Below are positions 11,655 to 21,744 of a stretch of DNA of 64,000 bases, one piece after another (within the stretch, counting starts at the first letter, position 1; each line of letters starts with the position of its first letter). The DNA comes from Nemertoderma westbladi. Lineage: Eukaryota > Xenacoelomorpha > Nemertodermatida > Nemertodermatidae. The translations under genes were made by a program, and so were the position numbers. The stretch is taken from contig JAUCBJ010008121.1 of the NCBI GenBank assembly GCA_032718475.1, positions 1-64,000 on the forward strand. The letters are read 5' to 3'. The notes under the pieces were generated by a model. The model made no database searches. It saw nothing but the letters and a program-made list of their open reading frames with translations, and had not been told where the DNA came from.

Positions 11655-13550
11655 ATGGGTAACATAGATGATTTAGTGAAGGTGTCGCCATTCTGCTCAG
11701 CCGATAACCAATGCGTCGAGTACATCTACGAAGATTGTCGCACGGAATTGGAGGCGTTTTTCCGCGGATTTAAGTTGTCTGATGGGGACGGCATATGTAT
11801 GGGGGTGCGTCCCACGGACCTCGCTGACCACTACGACTGGTTGACATACCGAGAAGTTGATCGAAAAATCAAACGATTTGGATCGTCATTGATCAACTCG
11901 GTCGGTTTGTCACCGGGGCAGGATACCAAACTGGGTATATACTCGAACAACCACCCGGAATGGGACATATCGGTATTGGCGTGCCATCTCTACTCGGTAG
12001 TACCTGTTCCGCTGTACGACACACTAGGGGGTCGAGCACTCGAATTCATTATCAAACAAACGGAGATTTCTGTAATCATTGTTGACACTTCGGCGAAACT
12101 GCTCAAACTACTCGCTTTGGATAAACAGATTATTGGCGGCCTTAAAACCATCGTAATAATAGAAGATAACCCTGACGTTGAGGCAGTTCAACAAATAAAC
12201 GATCTTGGTATCGAGGTTAGAACGTTTTCTGAGGTCGAGAAAGAAGGTTCTGTCGATCCTACAGACACTCAACTCGCAACTCCCGACTCCATTGCTACCA
12301 TACTCTACACATCAGGCACCACCGGAGACCCAAAAGGCGTTATGTTAACCCACCGGAATCTAATAGCAGTTGCTAGTAGTCTCAGCCTCCTTGTAGAGCC
12401 GTATAAGATACCTTTAAAGGTCGGGGATCGCTACATGAGTTACCTCCCAGCGGCCCACGGTATGGAGCGCAACTTCCACGGTTTCTGCTTCATGAACGGG
12501 TTGGCCATCGGATACTTCCGCGGCGATATTAAGCGACTGTCCAGCGACGCGCGCGCTCTGCAGCCCCAGTTCATGCCGATGGTCCCGCGTGTGCTGAACC
12601 GATTATACGACGCCATCACCAAGAAGCTGGAGACCATTGGGTACGTTAAGTGGTTCCTGTTTAATCTGGCATTGAGTGCGTGGTCCCCGGAGTATCTAAG
12701 ATCGGTTGTTTTTAACGAAGTTCGTCAACAACTCGGCGGTAAACTCAGCTTCGTGTGTTGCGGTTCGGCACCGCTGGACGCCAAGGTGTTGGATTTCGCT
12801 AAGACGGTTCTCGGTTGCTGTACTATGGTTGGTTACGGGTTGTCTGAGGCCGTAGCCGCAGCCACTGTCACGCCACCAGACGACCCCGAGAGCGGACACG
12901 TTGGGTTCGTTCTACCGTGTTTGTCTATGAAGTTGGTGGATGTCCCCGAGTTGGACTGGTTGGCGGACCGGGGTGCCGGGGAGGTTTGTTTCAAAGGGCC
13001 CAGCGTTATGGCGGGATACTATAAGGAGCCCGAGAAAACGCGGGAAGTCATAGATGACGAGGGGTGGTTGCACACCGGGGATGTGGGATGTTACACGGAT
13101 AACGGGATGCTAAAGATTATAGACAGAAAGAAATCGATATTCAAGTTGTCCCAAGGGGAGTACATAGCCCCCGAGAAAATCGAGAATATTCTTATGAAGA
13201 TTAACTACGTCGCTCAGGCCTTTGTTTACGGAGACAGTCTCAAGAGTTCCCTTGTCGGGCTTATATTCATCGACGAAGAAATATTTAGGAAGAATTTCGC
13301 GGTGTTTAATAACAAAGAAACTGCTAAGATTTGTACAGATCGAGAGGTTGTTGCCAAAGTGCTTGAAGATATACATTCCATTGGTATAAGTAACGGGTTG
13401 AACAGTTTGGAGCAAGTAAAAGCGATATATATCATGAAAGATTTAATGACTGTTGACGAAGGTCTATTGACGCCAACGTTGAAGTCGAAACGACCTCAGA
13501 TCACTCGCAAGTTCAAGAAACAACTGGACGCGCTCTACACCACTGTATAA
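11655..13550 (+). CDS. Long-chain fatty-acid-CoA ligase (ACSL1/5/6-like)
   Basis: The gene encodes a 631-residue ATP-dependent acyl-CoA synthetase that should activate long-chain fatty acids to acyl-CoA through an acyl-adenylate. The AMP-binding signature LYTSGTTGDPKGVMLTHRN spans residues about 217-235. GYGLSE (about 392) is the adenylate-binding region, where ACSL1 has GYGQTE. GWLHTGDVG (about 470) and the hinge/linker IIDRKKSIFKLSQGEYIAPE (about 488-507) follow. The C-terminal LLTPTLKSKRP matches ACSL1-type proteins. The ATG at 11655 gives MGNIDD; two codons upstream is an in-frame GTG, which I do not use. Vertebrate ACSL1 is near 700 residues with an N-terminal membrane anchor; here that anchor is absent, so the product may be soluble or attached some other way. 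There are no introns, and AATAAA-like sequence follows the stop directly. Confidence 0.9.
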   Translation: MGNIDDLVKVSPFCSADNQCVEYIYEDCRTELEAFFRGFKLSDGDGICMGVRPTDLADHYDWLTYREVDRKIKRFGSSLINSVGLSPGQDTKLGIYSNNHPEWDISVLACHLYSVVPVPLYDTLGGRALEFIIKQTEISVIIVDTSAKLLKLLALDKQIIGGLKTIVIIEDNPDVEAVQQINDLGIEVRTFSEVEKEGSVDPTDTQLATPDSIATILYTSGTTGDPKGVMLTHRNLIAVASSLSLLVEPYKIPLKVGDRYMSYLPAAHGMERNFHGFCFMNGLAIGYFRGDIKRLSSDARALQPQFMPMVPRVLNRLYDAITKKLETIGYVKWFLFNLALSAWSPEYLRSVVFNEVRQQLGGKLSFVCCGSAPLDAKVLDFAKTVLGCCTMVGYGLSEAVAAATVTPPDDPESGHVGFVLPCLSMKLVDVPELDWLADRGAGEVCFKGPSVMAGYYKEPEKTREVIDDEGWLHTGDVGCYTDNGMLKIIDRKKSIFKLSQGEYIAPEKIENILMKINYVAQAFVYGDSLKSSLVGLIFIDEEIFRKNFAVFNNKETAKICTDREVVAKVLEDIHSIGISNGLNSLEQVKAIYIMKDLMTVDEGLLTPTLKSKRPQITRKFKKQLDALYTTV

Positions 13551-14613
13551 ATAAATATTACTATTATTCTATAAATATTAACTCAACATCAATTTGCAAT
13601 ATTTATTGTTAACTATTATTGGTATTGGCATTGCATTGCATTAATTTATGTTGTATTGTTGAAACGAAGTTATTTATTGAATTGCTAAGAATCTCCAATA
13701 ATAGCAATACCATTCATTATTCACGATTATTATAAGCTGCTATAAGTTACCTAATATGTTTATCGGTATATATATTTTCGACTAAGCATCTTTATCCGGG
13801 GTTGACACAAAATATTTTAGAAAATTTTAGAGAGCGGTGGGACACGATGGTGACAGGACAGGACAGGACAGGGCAGACATTTCCTTCAGCCATTTCCTTA
13901 CAGATATACATTGTAGGCCTACTTTACAATCTCGTGACTGTGCCCCCACTAGACGCGTTTTTGGCGCAAGATTTTTGTAAGACTTTCATATATCATCAGT
14001 TCAACAGTTACCCACAGGAGGCCCACATGTCTAACATTAAATGTCCTCCCATTTTTAGGCTTTGTTCACTTCAAGATGAAACTTGACATGTGATGTACTA
14101 CAATTAGCAGTATCTTTGAATGGAGATTAATCCAACTGCAGTTCTCAAATTTGCCACTAGAGGGCGAAATGTCTGAAAGTGGCAACTTTCTCCCATCTAT
14201 ATTTTTATAATCTGTTTAGGCTTAAACTTGGTTGAGATGTACTAGACCACAGGCTGTGTCTTTTTATTGAGTTTTGTTTGGGCTAAAATCTGCAGTTACC
14301 CAGAGTGCCGCGAGATAGCAAAATTGATGCGTCTGGGATTCTATTCCTATGATAGTAGTGCGGCTCCACCACATGTCTTCTAGTGTAGGTAGTTTTAGTT
14401 TCCATGGCGTATAAAACAACAACGTTTCACAAATATTGTAGAGGGAAATTCAAACATAAATTTCGTTAGTCAGTCAGTTTTTACTTCAAGTAGGCCTACC
14501 AACCAATGTCAGTGTTGATTTGTTCAGATGCTACTACTGTACTCCGGTATTTCTTAAAATTGTTCATAATCAATAGATCAAATCAGACTACACCTGTACA
14601 CGTACAGACGTAG
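13551..14613. other. Intergenic, no feature seen
   Basis: AT-rich spacer between the acyl-CoA synthetase and the MITE before the TEDC2-like gene. It has AATAAA-like sequence just after the stop and a short ggaca repeat near 13855. I find no coding or RNA signal. Confidence 0.5.
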
Positions 14614-14976
14614 GGGGCCGTCCAAGTATGACGTCAGCACTTTAGGTTGGGAAAATCTGATGACGTGCTGATGAGGGGAGGAGAGGGGGTCAGCCAAAAT
14701 CTGACGTCAGCATGTTCATTTATAGGCGCTAGAAGAGATATAGCAGAAGAGTAAATAGCTTGCCTATTTTAATTGTTCGAAGCCCCCGAAGGCCCGTAGC
14801 ACGACCTTCGTTTCAGTTACCAGTCACCATGTTTCAGTGATTAGGACGCGAATATTTTTTTAATCTGATTTAGGGGAGGGGGGGTGGGTCAACGCCTATC
14901 TGATGACATCTGATTTAGGGGAGGGAGGGGGTCAACATTATGGGGAAAAGTGCAGACGTCATACTTGGACGGCCCC
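14614..14976. mobile_element. MITE with 30-bp inverted repeats, GGGGCCGTCCAAGTATGACG ends
   Basis: The termini GGGGCCGTCCAAGTATGACG... and its reverse complement (...CGTCATACTTGGACGGCCCC) enclose 363 bp. TAG lies immediately outside both ends (14611-14613 and 14977-14979), a candidate 3-bp target duplication, or TA plus one base. Inside are repeated tgatttaggggagg blocks and three further tgacgtca-like sites. No protein. The element ends 24 bp before the TEDC2-like start codon, so it may form part of that gene's promoter or 5'UTR. Confidence 0.85.
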
Positions 14977-15000
14977 TAGGTAACTAATTAGGTAAATCGA

Positions 15001-16851
15001 ATGGCGGGTGTTGTTTGTAGGGGTGATGGTGATGAAATTGGGTTAGAAATCTGCATTGGGGAATTCCAGCGTTTTATAGACACAACTAAACTCGAGTTAG
15101 ATGCTAATCTGTCTGAAACAAGAAATTACGTCAAGTTAGCTTGGAATTTATTAAAGGAGTGGAAAGTACGACAACCATCTGGACTGGTTGCTGATTCAGC
15201 TGTGGGTGGTCTGGGTCGCAGTGCAGTTTCAACTTCAAGTAAGGATAGTGAAGTTAACGATAATATCGCTGAAATTGTAACCATCGACCGGGCCCTCGAA
15301 AAAGCGGAGAATTTAAGGAAATCTTTAGCCGCCCTTCATCGAGATCCCGATTACATATGTAGTACCGGTAGTGTAAACCAAGGCCTTGGAAATTATGAGG
15401 TGGAAATACCAACCTCTCAAAACGATTCAAGTAAAGAAAAACTAGCAGATGAGGATATTAAAGAATATTCCCATAACTCACCCACCCCGATTGCCACTAC
15501 TGGCGTTCCTGTAGATATGAAAGGTAAAAAGGTTTCCACTCGCCCATCCATAACTGCGTTTGGTACAAAACGAGCGCTGAAAACAACCCGTCCCGCACTG
15601 GCGGTGTCGGCTCGCGAGACAAAGGAGATGGATACACTGGAGCGACTGCTGAGCGTCGTTAATTTAGATAATGTAAAACCGAAGCCCCGCGCGGTTAGAG
15701 CGAGTAACGCAGATCCTATTAGCCTTCCCGATAAAGCGAAATACCCGTCGAGGGAAACAAATAGCGGTAAAACCAAACTCCCCGACGCTAAAACACGTAG
15801 CAGGGTAGTTAATACGGTAAAACGTAGTGCCAGTAGTTCAAACATACCCACAGGCAAGTGGACTACAACTTATTTCGGTCAGTTTAAAATTCCTAAGGAT
15901 AGGTACAGCCTGAAACGGGCGAAGTCGAGACAACAACAAGGTCGGCCAGGCACTTCGTCGGGTGCGACAGATAGGGGACATATAGGGACTAAAGGTGGAG
16001 GGACGGGGACCGAGGGGGGACATACCGGAGGGAAAGGTGTGGGGATAGAGGGGGGATATACAGGTGATAAAAGTTTGGGGACAGATCGGGGTCACTCTGG
16101 GGGTGAGGCAGTGATTGGGCAACACTGGAATCCGGGGTCGGTTATAGACGAACCAGTTCCTATCGCAAAAGAAGCAGAAGCTAAAGAAGCGATGCTGACG
16201 AAAGATTTCTTAACACAATTCGTTTCAGATTTTCCTCAAACTGAAACAATTTTACCAGAATCGAATATGAATACCAATTCAAGCTCTGAAACTAATTCAC
16301 GCAAACCGAACCCATGTTCTACAGTCACTAATACCATGGAAACCTTCAGCAACCATCCTACTGACACCAGTCCAACGCCCTGTAAATCAAATCCGACCAC
16401 CTTCGTGTTGACGAAAGATGGTCGATCGTTGAAACTTCCCGCAGAACTCGCCGCCCTGAAACGCGCGAAAGACAAACACCTCGCTAAGATTCAATTCCAA
16501 GAGGAACTTCCAGTACACTCACGAGATTGTTTTATGAGGAAGTTGAGTAAAACCTTCGACAATTCACTTTCTGTTGTTACTGATACCAATCCGTTATCCA
16601 TCAACCACTACTCGTTATTAAATCGGCCTCTCGTGTATCACAAACTCTCGCAACTCAATTCCATAACAGATCTTAATAACCGCATCGCTATGTTGCAATA
16701 CAAATTAGAATTGTTGAAGTTAATTCAGTGCAATTTGCTCCCTTTTTTTCGTTCATCTGATTCTTCTAGCAATTTATTTTTAATTTTATACCACAATTTA
16801 CTTAACCTCTTGGGGTCTAAGACCCCAGTGCTAATAAAAGATATCACATGA
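15001..16851 (+). CDS. TEDC2-like (tubulin epsilon and delta complex protein 2)
   Basis: 616 residues from the ATG at 15001. The layout matches what I recall of vertebrate TEDC2, a partner of TEDC1 with delta- and epsilon-tubulin needed for stable triplet microtubules of centrioles. There is an N-terminal helix ending NYVKLAWNLLKEW (residues about 43-55), a RALEKAENLRKSL helix (about 98-110), and a long basic, disordered middle. A conserved FVLTKDGRSLKLP block follows (about 467), and the C-terminal helix has MLQYKLELLKLIQCNLLPF (about 563-581). Human TEDC2 is about 430 residues; the excess lies in the middle, including Gly-rich repeats at about 323-370. No introns. AATAAA at 16871 is a plausible polyadenylation signal. 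Assignment rests on pattern order, not alignment. Confidence 0.6.
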   Translation: MAGVVCRGDGDEIGLEICIGEFQRFIDTTKLELDANLSETRNYVKLAWNLLKEWKVRQPSGLVADSAVGGLGRSAVSTSSKDSEVNDNIAEIVTIDRALEKAENLRKSLAALHRDPDYICSTGSVNQGLGNYEVEIPTSQNDSSKEKLADEDIKEYSHNSPTPIATTGVPVDMKGKKVSTRPSITAFGTKRALKTTRPALAVSARETKEMDTLERLLSVVNLDNVKPKPRAVRASNADPISLPDKAKYPSRETNSGKTKLPDAKTRSRVVNTVKRSASSSNIPTGKWTTTYFGQFKIPKDRYSLKRAKSRQQQGRPGTSSGATDRGHIGTKGGGTGTEGGHTGGKGVGIEGGYTGDKSLGTDRGHSGGEAVIGQHWNPGSVIDEPVPIAKEAEAKEAMLTKDFLTQFVSDFPQTETILPESNMNTNSSSETNSRKPNPCSTVTNTMETFSNHPTDTSPTPCKSNPTTFVLTKDGRSLKLPAELAALKRAKDKHLAKIQFQEELPVHSRDCFMRKLSKTFDNSLSVVTDTNPLSINHYSLLNRPLVYHKLSQLNSITDLNNRIAMLQYKLELLKLIQCNLLPFFRSSDSSSNLFLILYHNLLNLLGSKTPVLIKDIT

Positions 16852-18422
16852 TTTGTATTCAGTAAATTTTAATAAATTGACATAATTTGATAAATTTATT
16901 ATTGATATAACACAATTTAGATTTATAAAATAAAGTAATGTTTTGAAATGCGCCTCTTAATTTTCAATTTTAATAATTCTTGGAAATGACTTACATATTA
17001 TACTTACCGGCTACACCACTAGGATCAGTAGAATGCATCCCTGATCGTACCTACATCGCAACAGCCCCACAGTTTGCGATTAGCCATGTCCCTTCCCAAT
17101 CCGTCTGCAATATCACGACCAGTGCCTTTTAGCCGACGTAACATGTTTGTCACTAGATGACTCACTTCGAATATACGTTGAATATAAAAAACGTTGAATA
17201 AACTACAATTATTGTCTGTTCGAGAACGGAATATACGGATATAATACATGAAGTAAATTAATCTGTATAACTGTTGATTAATTAATAATTATTAACATTT
17301 ATAAATCAATAATTATTAGTCCGTAATTATGTTCGATGCTCAACCACCCACCACAGTCGTTTTGTTTCCACATATTATTATTATAGACTTTCATCTTTGA
17401 AGTTTCGACTCAAAAAGCCCCTTTCAGACAAAACGGAAGGTTATCTTCTAACCATTGTTGTCCGACTCCAATGCTACAATAACTTTTGATAACAATTCTT
17501 TATTTTAGCATACAGTAATGCATCTCAATTTCTTTTCCTTAATGATTTTAATTTCACATTCTTACGAAAGCTTTGTACAACTTTATTATTGGGCAAATCC
17601 ACAAAGACTGATAAAGAAAATTACATAAGGAAATCTGAAATCCGTTACGGTAGGTTTATCGTAATACAAGGCCTGTGCACTACATTATAGAATACATCGA
17701 TCAGCTGATACTTTTTGGCATTTTATTATTGCTGAATGGTAAAGTAGCACTTTACAGTGTGATGATCCGTTACACAAACGAACGTTAGTGAGTGAGTGAA
17801 AATAAAGCAACGAGGATCAGAACACGGTAAAGTACTTTGCAACAAGTATGTATGTAGTTTTATTCCAAAATTGTAACATTACGAAATTATTGTACATATA
17901 CATTATAAGTCACTTTTGTTGTTAGGCTTGCATTTTTTAGTAATTAAATTACTTTCTAATGTGATCTGGACATATTATTATACTGTACTAATGTGCTGCA
18001 TTAGTAGATTAACTTGCAAAAAAATAGGTGGGATTTTCTATTGATATTACATTATGTATCAGTGGTGCAGTATATTCTCGAAATATGATATTTATGGAGA
18101 CCCAAAGAAATCCTATTGAATGTTTATAATATTTCTATAGAAACCCAACCCAAGTTAGTTCCATATGTCGACACCCAAAAGCAATACGCGTAGAACGCCA
18201 TGCACCGTCTTTGTTATAATTTCAATATAATATTTATTTATTATTTTACTATACTTGTACTGTTGACTACTTACTGTATTCTGTACTTACCAAATCAAAA
18301 CTGTCAATTTGCTAATTAATGAAGAGACGAAAACCCACGGTCGCAGCAGTACGATATCTCTTCGCGGTGAACGCTACAAAGTAAACTGATTAGCAGATAG
18401 GTGTGGAGCTATATTTAACACT
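16852..18422. other. Intergenic, no gene assigned
   Basis: AT-rich. A minus-strand open frame at 17025-17249 contains VTNMLRRLKGTGRDIADGL, and a consensus splice donor (ccggtaagtat) lies just downstream of it on the minus strand near 17009. That could mark one exon of an unrecognised spliced gene, but no partner exon was found. Otherwise no feature seen. Confidence 0.35.
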
Positions 18423-18557
18423 TGTGTAGTAGACTCGCCTCGATGGCTCGCCCCTTGTCTTGTTTTATCTTGTATGCGTTATGGATATACCGGTATACTG
18501 ACGGATTTAAGATAAAACAAGACAAGGGGCGAGCCATCGAGGCGAGTCTACTACACA
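18423..18557. repeat. Perfect 49-bp inverted repeat with 37-bp loop
   Basis: Left arm 18423-18471 and right arm 18509-18557 are exact reverse complements over all 49 bases, reading tgtgtagtagactcgcctcg from the outside. A transcript would fold into a 49-bp hairpin. Each arm contains TGGCTCGCCCC, the motif at the end of the dispersed repeat seen at 732 and 30240. Perfect arms imply a recent origin or gene conversion. Function unknown. Confidence 0.95.
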
Positions 18558-18974
18558 ACACTGATTACTGGATAGAATACAATAAAATATGTCACGATGG
18601 AATGAAAATAATGTTAGGTATGAAAGACTTTAAGAGTCATTGTTAAGTTTCACTTTTCTTCCCTAGGGTAAAAGGTTGGGTTAACTTTTACCCGGTGAAA
18701 AAAGTAAATTAAAATATTTTTGGTGGAATTTCTTAAATTTTATTACATGTGTTGAAAGAGCATCGACGTAGAAAAGGTTTGCACGTAATTTTTGCAAAAT
18801 CCACTCATGCACACACTCAAAAGTTATTGCAACATTAGTGTTTGCAGGGCGCTCAATTAACGGAACACAGAACTCAATTAAGCGGCTCTTTAGTTACGTA
18901 ATAATTATTCGAGAACATTAAATTATTTAACTCTGAGTAAGGCAGCATTAGGAGTTGAAGAGTATAATAATTTT

Positions 18975-19312
18975 AATGGGGTTCACGACTCAAATTCAAA
19001 ACCAGATTAATTAGATGCAAAATAATATCACAGAAACACAATGGCGTTTACAGAATTCAATTATGTACTGTCATTTACACAAAGATAGGATTGGGTATCT
19101 GAATGTTGATATAAATGGGATCCCGAGGCGTACAGTGACGTCATGCTCACGACCAATCACAGATCGTTTTAAATTTTGAATAATTTTTAAACTGAAAACA
19201 CCAATATCTCGGCTATTTTAGCATCTTATTGAATTCTGTAAACGCCATTGTGTTTCTGTGATATTATTGCATCTAATTAATCGGGTTTTGAATTTGAGTC
19301 GTGAACCCCATT
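18975..19312. mobile_element. Hairpin MITE with about 85-bp arms
   Basis: Left arm 18975-19061 pairs with right arm 19228-19312 with very few mismatches; the ends read AATGGGGTTCACGACTC. The 166-bp loop contains gggatcccgagg and gtgacgtcatg and has no coding capacity. Target duplication not resolved. 19313-20013 holds AT-rich sequence and the CDK8 5' flank, with nothing else seen. Confidence 0.8.
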
Positions 19313-20013
19313 GCAGAAACATGCAAGCAATATATATAGTAAAATAATACTTTATTTATTTGTAACCTTATATCGCTCTATCTTTTATTAAAGAATTGAG
19401 CAACAAAAAAGTACCAATTTAAGAATAAAGTTACGTATTAGCCTACATGGGCAAAAAATGTAGAAATTTTTTTTTTCAATATCATCTCGACCCTTTATTA
19501 ACCCCGCGAGCGCTCGGTAAATAAAATACCTCGAGAATTGTGAAAAAAAGTTATACTTTTTCTTTTTTTTTCCTATGTAATAAATTATTCTGTCGGTGCA
19601 ACTTCAATTTTCAGTCGGTGCAAATTGACTTACATCCCCAACTTGTTTTGGTCTAGCGCCGACCCTGCTTGCAGGCTTGGGTCGTTGGGTGTGTGGTTGG
19701 GTTGGGATGCTTGAATACCATTGAATCTTGATTATCAATTATTGCGGGGTTCGCCCGACGCCAAGTCAATGTGATGTAAATTCAAAATGTATAAACAAGA
19801 TTGTCCAGAAGTGCGTTTGCGTTCCCGAGACGAACTGGGAACCTGCTAGTTGATCAGGAAAGAAACAAAAAAAATATTCCTAATTTTGTATCGTTCTTTA
19901 TGTTGAGTTGCATTCTATCGTAAAGCAGTCAACCACACTGTCATCTGTCCATTTATCTGCTTATTACTCTACCCCCGTTAGGCCTGCCGATATCTAAGCG
20001 ATAAGCTGAAGCT

Positions 20014-21357
20014 ATGGATTTTGAATACAAATCTAAACTCACCAATCGGAGACAGAAAGTTGAAGACATATTTACCTACGAGGGTTGCAAAGTTGGCCGG
20101 GGAACGTATGGCCACGTCTACAAAGCGCGACGGAAGGAAGACGGAAAAGAGTTCGCGTTGAAACAGATCGAAGGAACTGGTATCTCGATGTCGGCCTGTC
20201 GGGAGATAGCGTTGCTACGGGAACTCAAACACCCCAACGTCATCAGCCTCCAACGCGTCTTCCTTTCCCATCTGGACCGCCGAGTCTGGTTGCTATTCGA
20301 TTTCGCGGAACACGATCTTTGGCACATCATAAAGTTCCATCGTTCCTCCAAAGCCAACCGCAAGAACGTCCCCGTGCCGAGAAACATGGTTAAATCGCTT
20401 CTATTCCAGATCCTCTCCGGTATCAACTATATCCATTCCAACTGGGTTCTCCATCGAGATTTAAAACCTGCGAACATTTTGGTAATGGGTGAGGGCGCTG
20501 AGCGCGGGATGGTAAAGATCGCTGACATGGGATTCGCGCGACTTTTTAACTCTCCGATTAAACCGCTCGCCGACCTCGACCCGGTGGTGGTGACGTTCTG
20601 GTACCGCGCCCCCGAACTTCTTCTGGGCGCCCGTCACTACACCAAGGCCATCGACATCTGGGCCATCGGCTGTATCTTCGCGGAACTCTTAACATCCGAG
20701 CCGATCTTCCACTGCCGACAGGAAGACATAAAGACCTCCAACCCGTACCACCACGACCAACTCGACAGAATATTCTCAGTTATGGGTTTCCCTGCAGAAA
20801 AGGAATGGGAAGACATTCGCAAGATGCCTGAACATCCAACCTTGCTGAAGGACTTTCATAGAAGTAATTACTCTCATTGCAGTCTCCTTAAGTACATGGA
20901 TAAACACAGACTGCGAACCGACACTAAACAGTTCGCATTGCTGCAAAGGATGTTGGTGATGGACCCGTTGAAGCGACTGACCTCGGAGGCGGCCTTGCAG
21001 GATGGTTACTTCGTGGAAGAACCCACTCCAACCGTAGACGTGTTTAACTCTATGGCCATCCCGTACCCAAAGCGAGAGTTTATAACGGACGAGGAGGGAG
21101 AAGATAAAACCGGTAGTTCGAAGATCGGGACGGGGGAACCGCCCAATAAACGGGTGCGGGTCGCTGCCCACAGCGGGGGTCCCCCGCCCGAGTTCCAGAA
21201 ACCCTCGCAGCCGGGAGGCATTATCGGCGGGTTCTCTAGCGGCGCGGGAGGTCGGCTCACTCCAATGCACGGAGGCGGGGCCGCCAATCAGCAGCAGGTG
21301 CACCAGGGGAACGCCGCTATGTACCAGCAGAATCCGGGTAGTAGGGGAATATTCTAG
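20014..21357 (+). CDS. CDK8: Cyclin-dependent kinase 8 (Mediator kinase module)
   Basis: 447 residues, near-identical to vertebrate CDK8/CDK19 over the kinase domain. This kinase pairs with cyclin C, MED12 and MED13 in the nucleus to control Mediator and phosphorylate transcription factors. The glycine loop is GRGTYGHVY (28-36), the ATP lysine is K50, the C-helix is SMSACRE (58-64, E64), the catalytic loop is [10 protein letters not shown] (D149) and the metal motif is DMG (171-173), the CDK8-specific variant of DFG. The block from [16 protein letters not shown] through [17 protein letters not shown] is as in vertebrates. The C-terminal tail after PYPKREF is Gly/Pro/Gln-rich and divergent, as usual. 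The start MDFEYK corresponds to MDYDFK of the human protein. The gene has no introns here, although most animal CDK8 genes have many, so a retrocopy must be considered; the frame is nonetheless fully conserved. Confidence 0.96.
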   Translation: MDFEYKSKLTNRRQKVEDIFTYEGCKVGRGTYGHVYKARRKEDGKEFALKQIEGTGISMSACREIALLRELKHPNVISLQRVFLSHLDRRVWLLFDFAEHDLWHIIKFHRSSKANRKNVPVPRNMVKSLLFQILSGINYIHSNWVLHRDLKPANILVMGEGAERGMVKIADMGFARLFNSPIKPLADLDPVVVTFWYRAPELLLGARHYTKAIDIWAIGCIFAELLTSEPIFHCRQEDIKTSNPYHHDQLDRIFSVMGFPAEKEWEDIRKMPEHPTLLKDFHRSNYSHCSLLKYMDKHRLRTDTKQFALLQRMLVMDPLKRLTSEAALQDGYFVEEPTPTVDVFNSMAIPYPKREFITDEEGEDKTGSSKIGTGEPPNKRVRVAAHSGGPPPEFQKPSQPGGIIGGFSSGAGGRLTPMHGGGAANQQQVHQGNAAMYQQNPGSRGIF

Positions 21358-21421
21358 AACCATCAAGGTAGGGGGAATGTTCTAGAACCCGGAAACTATG
21401 GTAATATTCTCGTGGTTAGCC

Positions 21422-21427
21422 AATAAA
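21422..21427 (+). terminator. Candidate CDK8 polyadenylation signal
   Basis: An AATAAA lies 65 bp after the CDK8 stop codon, in a newly AT-rich stretch. The cleavage site was not determined. Confidence 0.5.
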
Positions 21428-21744
21428 CTACAAATTTAATATTTTAGAAAATGTGAATTATTATGTAATATAAAGCCCTGCAATATTTATTATTAAATAG
21501 TATTATTGTTAAAAACTTTTCACATAATTTATCGCTCAGCCTATGATAGAATTGAGTAGATATTTTTCCTCATGGAAGTATATTATTAACTTTATTACGG
21601 TACTTATTACTAAATTGCAACAAAACGTATAACATCATTGGTACCGGTTTATAGCTCATTATGAATCCAACCTTCGCTGGCCAAGTTGCTCACGAGCGAG
21701 GATTGTCTGTGGGTGAAGGTTTTTTGTGTGCAAAGGTGTAAGGT

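Noticed and set aside
15417-16125. Antisense frames within the TEDC2-like gene
   Set aside because: Shadows of the plus-strand frame; no independent motif.
17025-17249. Possible exon with consensus donor ccggtaagtat
   Set aside because: No acceptor, no second exon and no family match; left as unassigned intergenic.
20776-21366. 196-codon minus-strand open frame over the CDK8 3' half
   Set aside because: Antisense shadow of a strongly conserved kinase gene; no family signature and composition dictated by the CDK8 codons.
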